64,000 bases of DNA from Microcella alkalica (GCF_014595885.1 NZ_JABUKC010000003.1:248001-312000); one strand, 5' to 3'. Counted from the first letter of the stretch, positions 1 to 9,046 are shown. The notes: generated by a model from the sequence alone, not told the origin. Translations and numbers: made by a program.

Positions 1-253
1 CGGCGGCGAGGCCCGAGGCGAAGCTGAAGGCGTGGGTGGCGCCCTCGAGCGAGGCGAGCTGCTGCTGCAGGGCATCCCGCGTGGGGTTGCCGCCGCGACC
101 GTACTCGTAGCCGCCGCGCAGCCCGCCGATGCCGTCTTGCGCGTACGTCGTCGAGAAGTGCACGGGCGGAATGACGGCGCCCGTCGTCGGGTCGAACGCC
201 TGCCCGACGTGAATCGCGCGGGTCGAGAAGCCGTGGTCGTCGTGATGCGTCAT
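1..253 (-). CDS. metB: Cystathionine gamma-synthase/lyase family protein, N-terminal part (cut by window edge)
   Basis: PLP enzyme of the Cys/Met metabolism family, acting either as cystathionine gamma-synthase or as gamma-lyase. Only the first 84 codons are inside the window. What is visible is typical: GFSTRAIHVGQ near residue 8, the PPVHFSTTYAQ strand, and YEYGRGGNPTRDALQ, which carries the Tyr and Arg that hold the PLP phosphate of the partner subunit. The catalytic lysine lies beyond the edge. An AAGGA ribosome site sits a few bases before the ATG. It follows cbs by 72 bp on the same strand, so the pair is probably one transsulfuration operon. Synthase and lyase cannot be told apart from this fragment. 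Confidence 0.9.
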   Translation of the reverse strand, partial: MTHHDDHGFSTRAIHVGQAFDPTTGAVIPPVHFSTTYAQDGIGGLRGGYEYGRGGNPTRDALQQQLASLEGATHAFSFASGLAA

Positions 254-325
254 GTCTGGTCCTTGTCGACGATCGAGCAGAAGAGGGGGGATGCCCGGCG
301 CGGCCGGGCGCTCGCCTGCGGCCGG

Positions 326-1717
326 TCACGCCCCGCCGGCGAGCGCGCGCACGAGGTCGTTCCGCGTGAGCAGCCCCACCGGGTTGCCCCCGTCGAGCAC
401 GAGCAGCGTGTCGGGCTGCTGCCCGCCGGCGCCGCGCTCCTCGAAGCGGGCGCGCGCGTCGCCGAGCGACTCGTGCGCGCCGACGAGCGGCAGGCGCGGG
501 CCCATCGCCTCGGTGACGGGGCTCGCGGGCGTGACGTCGCCGGCGGCGAGCGCGCGCAGCAGGGTGCGCGAGTCGACGGTGCCGACGACCTCGCCGAGCA
601 CGGCGGGCGGCGCCGACGAGAGCACGGGCAGCGCGTGGTCGTGGTGCTCGAGGGCGGCGATCGCGTCCGCGATCGACGCCGTGCGGAGCAGGTGGGGCAG
701 CCCCGCGGGGTCGGGGCGCGCGGCGTCGGCGACGGTCGGCGAGCCCTGCGCGGCGGTGAAGCCGTGGCTGCGCATCCACCGCTCGTTGAAGATCTTGCCG
801 AGGTAGCCGCGCCCGCCGTCCGGCAGCAGCACGACGACGACGTCGTCGGGGCCGAGCTCGCGCGCGACCTCGAGGGCGCCGACGGCGGCCATGCCGCACG
901 AGCCGCCGACGAGCAGGCCCTCCTCGCGCGCGAGGCGCACGGTCATGTCGAACGACTGCTGGTCGCTCACGGCCACGATGCGGTCGACGACGCTCGGGTC
1001 GTAGGCGGCGGGCCAGAAGTCCTCACCGACGCCCTCGACGAGGTAGGGCTGACCGCTGCCGCCCGAGTACACACTGCCGACGGGGTCGACACCGACGATC
1101 TGCACGCGGCCGCTCGCGCGGTCGGCGCTGATCTCGCGCAGGTAGCGGCCGGTGCCGGTGATGGTGCCGCCCGTGCCGACGCCGGCGACGAAGTGCGTGA
1201 CGAGGCCGTCGGTGTCGCGCCAGATCTCGGGGCCGGTCGACTCGTAGTGGCTGAGCGGGCCGTTCGGGTTCGCGTACTGGTTGGGCTTGAACGCGCCGGG
1301 GATCTCGCGCGCGAGGCGGTCGGAGACCGAGTAGTACGACTCCGGGTCCTCCGGGGCGACGGCGGTCGGGGTGACGACGATCTCGGCGCCGTAGGCGGTG
1401 AGCACGTTGCGCTTGTCCTCCCCCACCTTGTCGGGCAGCACGAACACGCAGCGGTAGCCGCGCTGCTGGGCGACGAGCGCGAGGCCGACGCCGGTGTTGC
1501 CGCTCGTCGGCTCGACGATCGTGCCGCCCGGCTTGAGCAGGCCCTCGCGCTCGGCGGCGTCGATGATGCGCGTCGCGATGCGGTCTTTCGACGAGCCGCC
1601 CGGGTTCAGGTACTCGACCTTCGCCAGCACGGTGGCCGAGATGCCCTCCGTGACGCGGGTGAGCTGCACGAGGGGCGTGTCGCCGATGAGGTCGACGACG
1701 GAGCGGGCGAACTTCAT
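326..1717 (-). CDS. cbs: Cystathionine beta-synthase with C-terminal CBS domain pair
   Basis: Condenses serine (or O-acetylserine) with homocysteine to cystathionine, a PLP-dependent cytoplasmic step. The 463-aa protein has the fold-type II core at about residues 1-320, with the PLP lysine in NPGGSSKDR (K44) and the phosphate loop TSGNTG (71-76). Two CBS domains follow from about 335 to the end and would bind an adenosyl ligand. There is no N-terminal heme domain, as is normal for bacterial forms. It lies upstream of the metB-type gene, which fits a reverse transsulfuration role. A cysteine synthase with CBS domains is the alternative, but the length and the neighbour favour cbs. Confidence 0.92.
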   Translation of the reverse strand: MKFARSVVDLIGDTPLVQLTRVTEGISATVLAKVEYLNPGGSSKDRIATRIIDAAEREGLLKPGGTIVEPTSGNTGVGLALVAQQRGYRCVFVLPDKVGEDKRNVLTAYGAEIVVTPTAVAPEDPESYYSVSDRLAREIPGAFKPNQYANPNGPLSHYESTGPEIWRDTDGLVTHFVAGVGTGGTITGTGRYLREISADRASGRVQIVGVDPVGSVYSGGSGQPYLVEGVGEDFWPAAYDPSVVDRIVAVSDQQSFDMTVRLAREEGLLVGGSCGMAAVGALEVARELGPDDVVVVLLPDGGRGYLGKIFNERWMRSHGFTAAQGSPTVADAARPDPAGLPHLLRTASIADAIAALEHHDHALPVLSSAPPAVLGEVVGTVDSRTLLRALAAGDVTPASPVTEAMGPRLPLVGAHESLGDARARFEERGAGGQQPDTLLVLDGGNPVGLLTRNDLVRALAGGA

Positions 1718-1881
1718 CCTGCGAGCCTACTCGCGCCGGGCATCCGCCTCTCGGGGCGTGACCTCGTGCGACCGCCGCCCCGCTCAGGAACTTGAAAGGT
1801 GATCTGCGAGACTGGAGGTAGCCCTGGGCCGCGTTCGCGCGCGCCCGCAGACCCCATCCCCGCGAACCGGAGCGAGCCCCC

Positions 1882-2535
1882 GTGTCGAACGAGAACCTCA
1901 CCGTCAAGCAGCAGCGCGAGGCGCGCCGCGCCGAGAAGGTCGCCGCCCTCAAGGCCAAGCAGCAGAAGGAGAAGCGGCGCAACCTCATCGCGATCATCAG
2001 CGCGGGCGTCGGCGCCCTCGCCGTCATCGCGATCGTCGTGTCGATCGTCGTCACGAGCGCGCGCCCGCAGGTCGACCCGGAGGACATCGACATCGCGGGC
2101 CTGGAGACCTTCGAGCAGCTCGCCGGCCAGCACGTCGAGGGCACCGTCGACTACGACCAGACCCCGCCCGCGGGCGGCCCGCACAACGCTGTGTGGCTGA
2201 ACTGCGGCATCTACGAGCAGGAGGTGCCGGCCGAGAACGCCGTGCACTCGCTCGAGCACAGCGCCGTGTGGGTCACCTACGATCCCGCGCAGGTCACCGA
2301 CGGCGCCCTGGATGCTCTGCGGAACGCCATGCCGGATACCTACATCATCCTCTCGCCGTTCGAAGGCCTCGACGCGCCGGTCGTCGCGAGCGCCTGGGGC
2401 ACACAGGTGAAGCTCGACGGCGTCGATGACCCGCGACTTGCCGACTTCATCACCAAGTACCGCCTGTCCTCCGAGGCGCCGGAGCCCGGCGCGCTGTGCA
2501 CGCAGGGTGTCGACGGGCCGGGTAAGATCGCGTAG
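1882..2535 (+). CDS. DUF3105 membrane-anchored protein
   Basis: A 217-aa protein with a basic, Lys/Arg-rich cytoplasmic head (1-34), one transmembrane helix (about 36-58) and an outward DUF3105 domain (about 75-212). The domain signatures are GGPHNAVWLNCGIYEQEV and SLEHSAVWVTYDP, whose His and Cys residues could bind a metal or a partner. The biochemical role of the family is not known to me. The GTG start at 1882 is the first that gives a complete positive-inside N-terminus. It is followed after 5 bp by a DUF305 gene, so the two are almost certainly co-expressed and may act together outside the membrane. Confidence 0.85.
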   Translation: MSNENLTVKQQREARRAEKVAALKAKQQKEKRRNLIAIISAGVGALAVIAIVVSIVVTSARPQVDPEDIDIAGLETFEQLAGQHVEGTVDYDQTPPAGGPHNAVWLNCGIYEQEVPAENAVHSLEHSAVWVTYDPAQVTDGALDALRNAMPDTYIILSPFEGLDAPVVASAWGTQVKLDGVDDPRLADFITKYRLSSEAPEPGALCTQGVDGPGKIA

Positions 2536-2540
2536 CCGTC

Positions 2541-3236
2541 GTGCCGAGCGCTGACCCGGCCCTCGCATCGCCCGCAATGGATTCTCGACCCGCGCGCATC
2601 CCCGCCCGCTTCCGGCTGATCGTCGCCGGGGCGCTGCTCGTGCTCGTGGCGCTCGTCGCCGGCGTGCTGCTCGGGCGCGTGACGGCGCCCGTGGGCGCCG
2701 TATCCGCCCCCGGAGCCGAGAGCGCCGAGGCCGGGTTCTCGCGCGACATGCAGACGCACCACAACCAGGCCGTCGAGATGTCGCTGCTGCTGCGCGACCG
2801 CACCGACGACGAGGAGTTGCGTCTGCTCGCCCTCGACATCGCGACCGCCCAGTCGCAGCAGGCCGGCCAGATGTTCGCGTGGCTCACCGTGTGGGGCGTG
2901 CCGCAGACGTCGACCGAGCCCGAGATGGCGTGGATGGCGCTGCCCACACTCGACGGCGGACACGACGAGCACAGCTCGGCGCACACCCCGGGCGAGCCGA
3001 TGCCGGGGCTCGCGACGCCCGAGCAGATGCAGGCCCTGCGCGACGCCGAGGGCCTCGAGGCCGAGCGCCTGTGGCTCGAGCTCATGATCGAGCACCACCG
3101 GGGCGGGGTCGAGATGGCCGAGGCGGTGCTCGCGCGCACCGAGAACGAGCTCGTGACGCCGCTCGCCCGCGGCGTCGTCATGCTGCAGCAGAAGGAGATC
3201 GACTACATGACCGAGCTGCTCGAGGCCCGGTCGTAG
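2541..3236 (+). CDS. DUF305 exported protein
   Basis: A 231-aa protein with an N-terminal hydrophobic segment (about 27-50) and an extracytoplasmic DUF305 domain. The paired family motifs are visible: MQTHHNQAVEMS near residue 70 and MIEHHRGGVEMAE near 180. Their His-His and Met side chains suggest metal binding, which is inference. The gene may begin at the GTG at 2541, or at the ATG at 2577, which would give a shorter head before the same membrane segment. It directly follows the DUF3105 gene and converges on the ABC exporter with only 4 bp between stop codons. Confidence 0.85.
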   Translation: MPSADPALASPAMDSRPARIPARFRLIVAGALLVLVALVAGVLLGRVTAPVGAVSAPGAESAEAGFSRDMQTHHNQAVEMSLLLRDRTDDEELRLLALDIATAQSQQAGQMFAWLTVWGVPQTSTEPEMAWMALPTLDGGHDEHSSAHTPGEPMPGLATPEQMQALRDAEGLEAERLWLELMIEHHRGGVEMAEAVLARTENELVTPLARGVVMLQQKEIDYMTELLEARS

Positions 3237-3240
3237 CGGC

Positions 3241-5139
3241 TCACCCGGCGGGCCGGGGTTCGACGGGCACGCGCACGACGTCGGTCGACTGCTCGGCGAC
3301 GAGCCGCGCGTAGACCCCGCCGAGCGCGAGCAGCTCGTCGTGCCGACCGCTCTCGACGATGCGCCCGCGGTCGATGACGTGGATCACGTCGGCGCCGGCG
3401 ACGGTCGACAGCCGGTGCGCGATCGCGACGGTCGTGCGGCCGCGGGCCGCCGAATCGAGCGCCTGCTGCACGACGCGCTCCGAGACGGAGTCGAGCGCGC
3501 TCGTCGCCTCGTCGAGAATGAGCACCGGCGGATCCTTCAGCAGCACCCGCGCGATCGCGATGCGCTGCTTCTCGCCGCCCGACAGCCGATACCCGCGCTC
3601 GCCGACGACGGTGTCGTAGCCGTCGGGGAACCCCGCGATCGTGTCGTGGATGCTCGCCGCACGGCACGCAGCCTCGAGTTCGGCATCCGTCGCGCCGGGC
3701 TTGGCGTACCGGAGGTTCTCGGCGATCGTCGCATGGAAGAGGTAGGTCTCCTGGCTGACGATGCCGACGTGCTCGATGAGGCTGCCCTGCCGCAGCTCGC
3801 GCACGTCGTCGCCCGCGAACAGCACACGCCCGCCGCTCGCCTCGTGCAGCCGCGGGATCAGGTACGAGATCGTCGTCTTGCCCGCGCCCGACGGCCCGAC
3901 GAAGGCGACGAACTGGCCGGGCTCGACGTCGAAGCTGACGTCGTCGAGGGTCGGGCGCTGGTCGTCGCCGGCATCGGGGTACCGGAAGGTCACGTGCTCG
4001 AAGCGGATGCGCCCCACCTGGCTCGCCTCGACGTCGCGCGCGTCGTCGCGCTCGGTGATCGCGGGCGTGAGGTCGAGGTACTCGAAGATGCGCGCGAACA
4101 GGGCTCCGGAGGTCTGCAGGTCGAGGGCGACCCGCATGAGGCCGAGCAGCGGGAAGGTGAGCCGGGCCTGCACCGTCGTGAACGCGACGAGCGTGCCGGC
4201 GGTGACCGCGACATCCGCCTGCAGCAGGAAGGCCGCGACGAGGTAGATGACCGCCGGGATCACGCTGAGGAAGACGTTGACCATCGCGAAGAACCATTGG
4301 CCGCTCATCTGCAGCTGCACCTGCAGGCCGCGCTGCGTGTCGTTCTCGGCGCGGTACCGCTCGACCTCGGCCTGCTGCCGGAAGAAGCTCTTCGCGAGCA
4401 TGATGCCCGAGACGCTCAGGGCTTCCTGCGTGATCGCGGTCATGTCGCTCAGCGACTCCTGCGTCTTCGTCGCGATGCGCGCGCGCACCTGACCGACGCG
4501 CTGCTGCGCCGCGATGAGGGCCGGCAGCAGGATGACCGCCACGAGCGTCAGCTGCCAGCTCAGCAGCAGCATCGCCACGAGCGCGGCGAGCACGGTGACC
4601 GTGTTGCCGATCACGCTCGAGACGGTGTTGCTCAGCACGCTCGCGACGCCGCCGACGTCGTTCTGCAGCCGCGACTGGATCACGCCGGTCTTCGTGCGGG
4701 TGAAGAAGGCGAGCTCCATGCGCTGCAGGTGCTCGAACAGTCGCACGCGCAGGCGCGCCATGACCGCGTTGCCGACCGTCGCGGTGAGCCAGGTCTGCGC
4801 GATGCCGAGGCCCGCGCTGATCACCCACAGCAGCAGCATCAGGCCGACGAGCTGCAGCAGCACGGGCACGTTCGGCTCGCCGCCGGGCGGGAAGAGCCCC
4901 TCGTCGAAGGCGCGCTGCGTCAGCAGCGGCGGCAGCACGCTGAGGCCGGCGCTCACGAGCACGAGGGTGATGGTGACGGCGAGCGCGCCGCGGTGCGGCT
5001 GGAACAGCTCCGCGATGCGGGGCAGCAGATGGGGGATGCGCGGCGCCTCCGCGTTGGCGGCGCGCTGAGCGGCCACGTCGCTGCTCGACACCCGGCCACC
5101 GCGACCGCCGCGACCGCCGCCACCCATGCCCATGCTCAC
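3241..5139 (-). CDS. ABC exporter, fused permease and ATPase
   Basis: A 632-aa half-transporter of the multidrug/lipid exporter type, expected to work as a homodimer or heterodimer. The six-helix membrane domain spans about residues 50-340. The nucleotide-binding domain has Walker A GPSGAGKTT (K421), signature LSGGEKQR (519-526) and Walker B ILDEATSALD (541-550), all with intact catalytic residues. The first 20 residues are unusually rich in Gly, Arg and Met. No second ABC half-gene is adjacent, so a homodimer is the simplest reading. The substrate cannot be told from the sequence. Confidence 0.9.
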   Translation of the reverse strand: MSMGMGGGGRGGRGGRVSSSDVAAQRAANAEAPRIPHLLPRIAELFQPHRGALAVTITLVLVSAGLSVLPPLLTQRAFDEGLFPPGGEPNVPVLLQLVGLMLLLWVISAGLGIAQTWLTATVGNAVMARLRVRLFEHLQRMELAFFTRTKTGVIQSRLQNDVGGVASVLSNTVSSVIGNTVTVLAALVAMLLLSWQLTLVAVILLPALIAAQQRVGQVRARIATKTQESLSDMTAITQEALSVSGIMLAKSFFRQQAEVERYRAENDTQRGLQVQLQMSGQWFFAMVNVFLSVIPAVIYLVAAFLLQADVAVTAGTLVAFTTVQARLTFPLLGLMRVALDLQTSGALFARIFEYLDLTPAITERDDARDVEASQVGRIRFEHVTFRYPDAGDDQRPTLDDVSFDVEPGQFVAFVGPSGAGKTTISYLIPRLHEASGGRVLFAGDDVRELRQGSLIEHVGIVSQETYLFHATIAENLRYAKPGATDAELEAACRAASIHDTIAGFPDGYDTVVGERGYRLSGGEKQRIAIARVLLKDPPVLILDEATSALDSVSERVVQQALDSAARGRTTVAIAHRLSTVAGADVIHVIDRGRIVESGRHDELLALGGVYARLVAEQSTDVVRVPVEPRPAG

Positions 5140-5217
5140 GTCGCGAGCCTAGATCGGCGCCGCCGACAGCGGGCCGGGAGCGCGGCCGCGCCCGCCACGC
5201 CCTCGGCGAACGGCGAC

Positions 5218-5243
5218 GCCCCCGGGGTCGAAACCCCGGGGGC
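5218..5243 (-). terminator. Terminator of the alpha-glucoside ABC operon
   Basis: A perfect 11-bp G+C stem (GCCCCCGGGGT and its complement) closes a CGAA tetraloop 22 bp past the stop of the last permease gene. It lacks a T-run, as is common in high-G+C actinobacteria. Confidence 0.75.
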
Positions 5244-5264
5244 GCGCGGTGATGTGTTCGGCCG

Positions 5265-6215
5265 TCAGCCCTTCGTCGAGCCGGCCAGGAGGCCGCGCAC
5301 GAAGTAGCGCTGGAGGCTGAAGAACACGATGAGCGGGATGATGAGCGAGATGAACGCCGCCGCAGGGAGGCGTTCCTGGTTGCGCCCGAAGTTGCCCACG
5401 AGCTCGGCCAGTCGTTGCGTCAGTGGCGCAACGTCGGCCGTGCCGCCGGAGAACACGAGCGCCACGAGCAGGTCGTTCCACACCCACAGGAACTGGAAGA
5501 TACCGATCGAGGCGAGCGCCGGCAGCGACAGCGGGATGATGATGCGGAAGAAGATCTGCGTGTGGTTCGCACCGTCGACGCGCGCCGCCTCGATGACCTC
5601 GCCCGGGATCTCCGAGATGAAGTTGTGCATGAGGAAGATCGTCAACGGCAGACCGAAGATCGTGTGCGCGATCCAGACGGCCGGGAAGGTGCCGCTGATG
5701 CCGAGCACGCCCGAGAAGATCTGCAGCAGCGGGATCAGCGCCATCTGCAGCGGCACGATCTGCAACGCGAAGATCAGCACGAAGATCGCGCCCGAACCCT
5801 TGAACTTGATCCACGCGAACGCGTACGCGGCCATCGTGGCGAGGATGATCGGGAACAGCGCCGAGGGAATGGCGATCACGAGCGAGTTCACGAAGTACGA
5901 GCCGAGGTTCGCCGAGCTCGCGCCCTGCGTGGTGAGCACCTCGGCGTAGTTCTCGAGCGTGAAGCTCGGGCTGACGAAGATGTTCCACCAGCCGTTGGTG
6001 CGGATCTCCTCCGGCGTGCGCACGGAGCTGACGAGCAGACCGAAGGTCGGGATCGTCCACACGACCGCGATGATGATCGCCGCGATCGTCGCGCCGGGCG
6101 AGGTGAGCTTCTGCTTCGCCTTCGAGGCCTTGGACAGCTTCGCCGCGCGCGGATCGTTGCGCTGGCCGAGCGGACGGTCGAGCTTCGCCTCGGCCTTGTC
6201 GGTGACGTCGGTCAT
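5265..6215 (-). CDS. aglG: Alpha-glucoside-type sugar ABC permease, MalG/AglG-like
   Basis: Inner-membrane subunit of a carbohydrate uptake ABC transporter (MalG class). The 316-aa protein has a charged 40-residue N-terminus and about six membrane helices. The EAA loop reads EVIEAARVDGANHTQIFFRI and contacts the shared ATPase. Its ATG overlaps the stop of the upstream permease gene by 4 bp. No ATPase gene is present in the cluster, so the transporter presumably borrows an MsiK/MalK-type ATPase encoded elsewhere, as is usual in actinobacteria. The Agl assignment rests on general resemblance of the permease pair and is tentative. Confidence 0.85.
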   Translation of the reverse strand: MTDVTDKAEAKLDRPLGQRNDPRAAKLSKASKAKQKLTSPGATIAAIIIAVVWTIPTFGLLVSSVRTPEEIRTNGWWNIFVSPSFTLENYAEVLTTQGASSANLGSYFVNSLVIAIPSALFPIILATMAAYAFAWIKFKGSGAIFVLIFALQIVPLQMALIPLLQIFSGVLGISGTFPAVWIAHTIFGLPLTIFLMHNFISEIPGEVIEAARVDGANHTQIFFRIIIPLSLPALASIGIFQFLWVWNDLLVALVFSGGTADVAPLTQRLAELVGNFGRNQERLPAAAFISLIIPLIVFFSLQRYFVRGLLAGSTKG

Positions 6216-7204
6216 CGGATCTCCTTCTGCTTCCGCATCACGCGCACGTTGTAGACGACGATCGGCAGCACCATGAGGAACAGCACGAGCGCGAGCGCCG
6301 AGCCGTAGCCGAACTCGTTGCGGTTGAACGCCTGCGTGTACATCTCGTTGGCCACGACCGAGGTGTCGAAGTTGCCCCCGGTCATGGAGCGCACGATGTC
6401 GAACACCTTCAGCGTCGCGATCGAGATCGTCGTGACGACGACCACGAGGGTGCCGCGGATGCCCGGCAGGGTCACGTTGCGGAACTGCTGCCAGGCGTTG
6501 GCGCCGTCGAGGCGCGCGGCCTCGATGATCTCGACGGGAACGCCCTTGATCGCCGCCGAGAGCAGCACCATCGCGAAGCCGGTCTGAATCCAGACCATGA
6601 CGACGATGAGGAAGAAGGTGTTCCAGGGCGAGTCGACCAGGAACTGCTGCGGCTCACCGCCGAACCAGACGATGATCTGGTTGAGCAGACCGATCTGCTC
6701 GGCGAAGCCCAGCTCGCGGAACTCGTACATGAAGCGCCAGATGATGCCCGCGCCGACGAACGAGATCGCCATCGGCATGAACACGAGCGACTTGAGCACC
6801 TTCTCGCCCTTGGACTTGTCGATGAAGACCGCGTAGGCGAGACCGATGATCGTCGAGAGGGTCGGCACGAGGGCCACCCAGATGAGCGTGTTGATGAGGG
6901 TGCGGAGGATGTCGGGCTGGGTGAACATCCACGCGAAGTTGTCGAGGCCGACGAACTCGTCGCCGGTGCGATCGAAGAAGGCGAGGATCGCCGTGCGGAC
7001 CGCCGGGTAGATGAGGCCGACGGCGAGCAGCAGCAGCGCCGGGGCGATGAACGCCAGCAGCTGCCAGACGTCGCGGCCCTTCTTCGGGGCCTTGTCGGCG
7101 ACGAACAGGATGATCCCGACGATCGCCGCGAACGCGACGAGGCCGAGGAGCATGAGCCCGAACTTCTCGAAGAGATCGGACCAGAAGGGCGCGAGACCTC
7201 TCAT
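6212..7204 (-). CDS. aglF: Alpha-glucoside-type sugar ABC permease, MalF/AglF-like
   Basis: MalF-class membrane subunit, 330 aa from the ATG at 7204. That start has GGAGGT seven bases upstream. The in-frame ATG at 7219 lies ahead of this ribosome site and is less likely. An N-terminal helix pair is followed by the conserved core with LDNFAWMFTQPDILRTLINT and the EAA loop EIIEAARLDGANAWQQF. These stretches look like alpha-glucoside transporters rather than classical MalF with its large periplasmic loop. Translation is coupled to the next permease by a 4-bp overlap. Confidence 0.85.
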   Translation of the reverse strand: MRGLAPFWSDLFEKFGLMLLGLVAFAAIVGIILFVADKAPKKGRDVWQLLAFIAPALLLLAVGLIYPAVRTAILAFFDRTGDEFVGLDNFAWMFTQPDILRTLINTLIWVALVPTLSTIIGLAYAVFIDKSKGEKVLKSLVFMPMAISFVGAGIIWRFMYEFRELGFAEQIGLLNQIIVWFGGEPQQFLVDSPWNTFFLIVVMVWIQTGFAMVLLSAAIKGVPVEIIEAARLDGANAWQQFRNVTLPGIRGTLVVVVTTISIATLKVFDIVRSMTGGNFDTSVVANEMYTQAFNRNEFGYGSALALVLFLMVLPIVVYNVRVMRKQKEIR

Positions 7205-7248
7205 GCGATGAACCTCCATTGGTTTGACGTCACGCTACCTGACGAAGC

Positions 7249-7280
7249 GGCCCGCCGGACGAGGAATCGTCCGGCGGGCC
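7249..7280 (-). terminator. Stem-loop between binding-protein and permease genes
   Basis: A perfect 14-bp stem (GGCCCGCCGGACGA paired across a GGAA loop) lies between the binding-protein stop and the permease start. It probably partly terminates transcription or protects the upstream message, so that the binding protein is made in excess. This is inference from position. There is no T-run. Confidence 0.6.
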
Positions 7281-7303
7281 GGTTCACTGCAGGTGCAGTC
7301 GGG

Positions 7304-8659
7304 TTACTGCGGGAAGGTGGCGTCGATCGCCGACGTCACGTCCTCGGTGGAGGCTCCACCGACCCAGTCGACCATGCCGGTCCAGAACGAGCTGGTGCCG
7401 ACGGCGGCGGGCATGAGGTCGGAGGCGTCGAAGCGGAACACCGTGTCTTCGCCCTGGAGGATCTCGATCGACTGGCGAGCGAGGTCGGACTGCGCGTTGG
7501 CGGGGTCCAGACCCTTGTTCGCCGAGATCACGCCGCCGAGCGAGATGCGGTTGTTCGCCCACGTGTCGCTCGAGAGGTAGGCCTGCACAGCGCCGGTCGC
7601 CTCGTTGTCGTTGAACGCGGCGACGAACTCGCCACCACCGGTGACGGCCGCGCCGTCGCCCTCGTTGATCGGCGGGGTCAGGAACGCCCAGACGTCACCG
7701 TCCGGAGCGACCTCGACACCCTCGCCCCACTGCGCCTCGTAGAACGAAGCCTGGTGGTGCAGCGAGCAGTTGCCGTCGAGGATCGCGAGACCCGCGTCCT
7801 GGAAGGTGGTGGTGACGATCGAGTCGACACCGCCGAAGCCGCCGTTGACGAAGTCGGGGTTGAGCAGGATCTCGCCGACCTGGTCGAACGCCTCCTGGAT
7901 CTCGGGGCTCGTGAAGGGCAGCTCGCCCGCGACCCACTGGTCGTAGGCCTCGGGGCCCGCGCCGCGGAGGACGAGGTCCTCCACCCAGTCGGTGCCCACC
8001 CAGCCGGTCGCGTCACCCGAGCCGAAGCCGACGCACCAGGGGCGGTACGGGCCCTCGTTGCGCTCGGTCATCTGCTCCGTGAGGGCGATGAGCTCGTCGT
8101 AGGTCGCCGGGATCTCGTAGCCGTTCTCCTCGAAGTCGGCGGGCGAGTACCAGACGTAGCCCTTGACGCTCGCCATGAGGGGCGCAGCGTAGAACTCGCC
8201 GTCGACGGTGCCGTAGCCCTTCCACGACTCGCTCCAGAACTCGTCCACGTTCGCCTCGACGGCGTCGGGCGCCGGCACGACGTAGCCGTCGGCGATGAGG
8301 CGCTGCAGCAGACCCGGCTGCGGGATGATCATGAGGTCGGGCGCGTCGCCGGCCTGAGCACGCACGTTGATCTGCGTCTCGGCCTCCTGCGTGCCGTTGT
8401 ACTCGATCTCGATGCCGGTGCAGGCCTCGAAGTCAGCCCACGAGGTGACGAGGTTGTCCGCCTCGACGTCGACGATCGTCGCGTAGATCTCGACCGTCTC
8501 GCCCTCGAACTGGCCGTACTGCTCGTACGCCGCGCAGTCGGCGTTGCCGCCGTTGCCGCCGGCCTCGGGCTCGTCAGCCGCACAGCCCGCGAGCACGAGG
8601 CTGAGGGCACCGACTGCCGCTGCCGGTGCGATGAACCGGCGTCGGAGGGTGGAACTCAT
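7304..8659 (-). CDS. aglE: Sugar ABC transporter solute-binding lipoprotein, AglE-like
   Basis: Extracellular family-1 solute-binding protein that delivers the sugar to the two permeases. It has 451 aa from the ATG at 8659, which has a strong AGGAGGA site eight bases upstream. The frame stays open further back but lacks such a site. A lipoprotein signal peptide ends in the lipobox LAGC (C26), so the mature protein is lipid-anchored. The remaining sequence is the usual two-lobed sugar-binding fold. It is the first gene of the operon, under a promoter flanked by LacI-type operators. Alpha-glucosides are a guess from the permease type. Confidence 0.87.
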   Translation of the reverse strand: MSSTLRRRFIAPAAAVGALSLVLAGCAADEPEAGGNGGNADCAAYEQYGQFEGETVEIYATIVDVEADNLVTSWADFEACTGIEIEYNGTQEAETQINVRAQAGDAPDLMIIPQPGLLQRLIADGYVVPAPDAVEANVDEFWSESWKGYGTVDGEFYAAPLMASVKGYVWYSPADFEENGYEIPATYDELIALTEQMTERNEGPYRPWCVGFGSGDATGWVGTDWVEDLVLRGAGPEAYDQWVAGELPFTSPEIQEAFDQVGEILLNPDFVNGGFGGVDSIVTTTFQDAGLAILDGNCSLHHQASFYEAQWGEGVEVAPDGDVWAFLTPPINEGDGAAVTGGGEFVAAFNDNEATGAVQAYLSSDTWANNRISLGGVISANKGLDPANAQSDLARQSIEILQGEDTVFRFDASDLMPAAVGTSSFWTGMVDWVGGASTEDVTSAIDATFPQ

Positions 8660-8775
8660 GTGTTTCCTCCTCATTGAGGGTGGAGCGACGCACCGGGGAG
8701 AGGGGCGCCGCACTGGGTGGTAGGTGATGCAGGTGCTGGAACGCGCCCCGCTGAGCGAGTTGATCCGCCACATCG

Positions 8776-8823
8776 GGAACCGGTTCCAGGAAGCACCGTA
8801 TGTCACGATCCTCTCGCCCGCAA
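8776..8823 (-). promoter_or_regulatory. aglE promoter with LacI-type operator
   Basis: Read on the minus strand, a -35 box TTGCGG (8818-8823) and a -10 box TACGGT (8795-8800) are separated by 17 bp. Seven bases after the -10 comes GGAACCGGTTCC (8776-8787), a perfect 12-bp palindrome that would cover the transcription start. This is the classic position for repression by a LacI-family protein, and such a gene lies divergently next door. Confidence 0.65.
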
Positions 8824-8905
8824 CCTGCCTCCGGGCGGCTGTTACCGGAACGTTGCGGAACACTCGGGAAACGTCCGGGCGCGCGCGGCGGCGCCCGTGG
8901 CTCGC

Positions 8906-8931
8906 GAACCGATTCCACATGGCATCGGTTC
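8906..8931. promoter_or_regulatory. Second operator region upstream of lacI-type gene
   Basis: GAACCGAT and ATCGGTTC form an 8-bp inverted repeat with a 10-bp spacer. The left arm extends to GAACCGATTCC, one base off the 8776 palindrome core, and the right arm ends ATCGGTTCC. With the 8776 site it could hold a tetramer or a DNA loop and give autoregulation of the regulator gene. Confidence 0.55.
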
Positions 8932-9046
8932 CACAACGCCGATCCTGCCGCTATGCTGACGCTTCGACGGTGCCGAACACCGCGAGATCCGCGCGACGAT
9001 GCGCGGCCCGGGCTCGGCTGCACCGGTCCGATGGAGGACGACGAGC

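Noticed and set aside
7304-8920. Longer version of the agl binding protein starting at 8920
   Set aside because: The lipoprotein signal and the AGGAGGA site fix the start at 8659. The extension would read through the promoter and operator.
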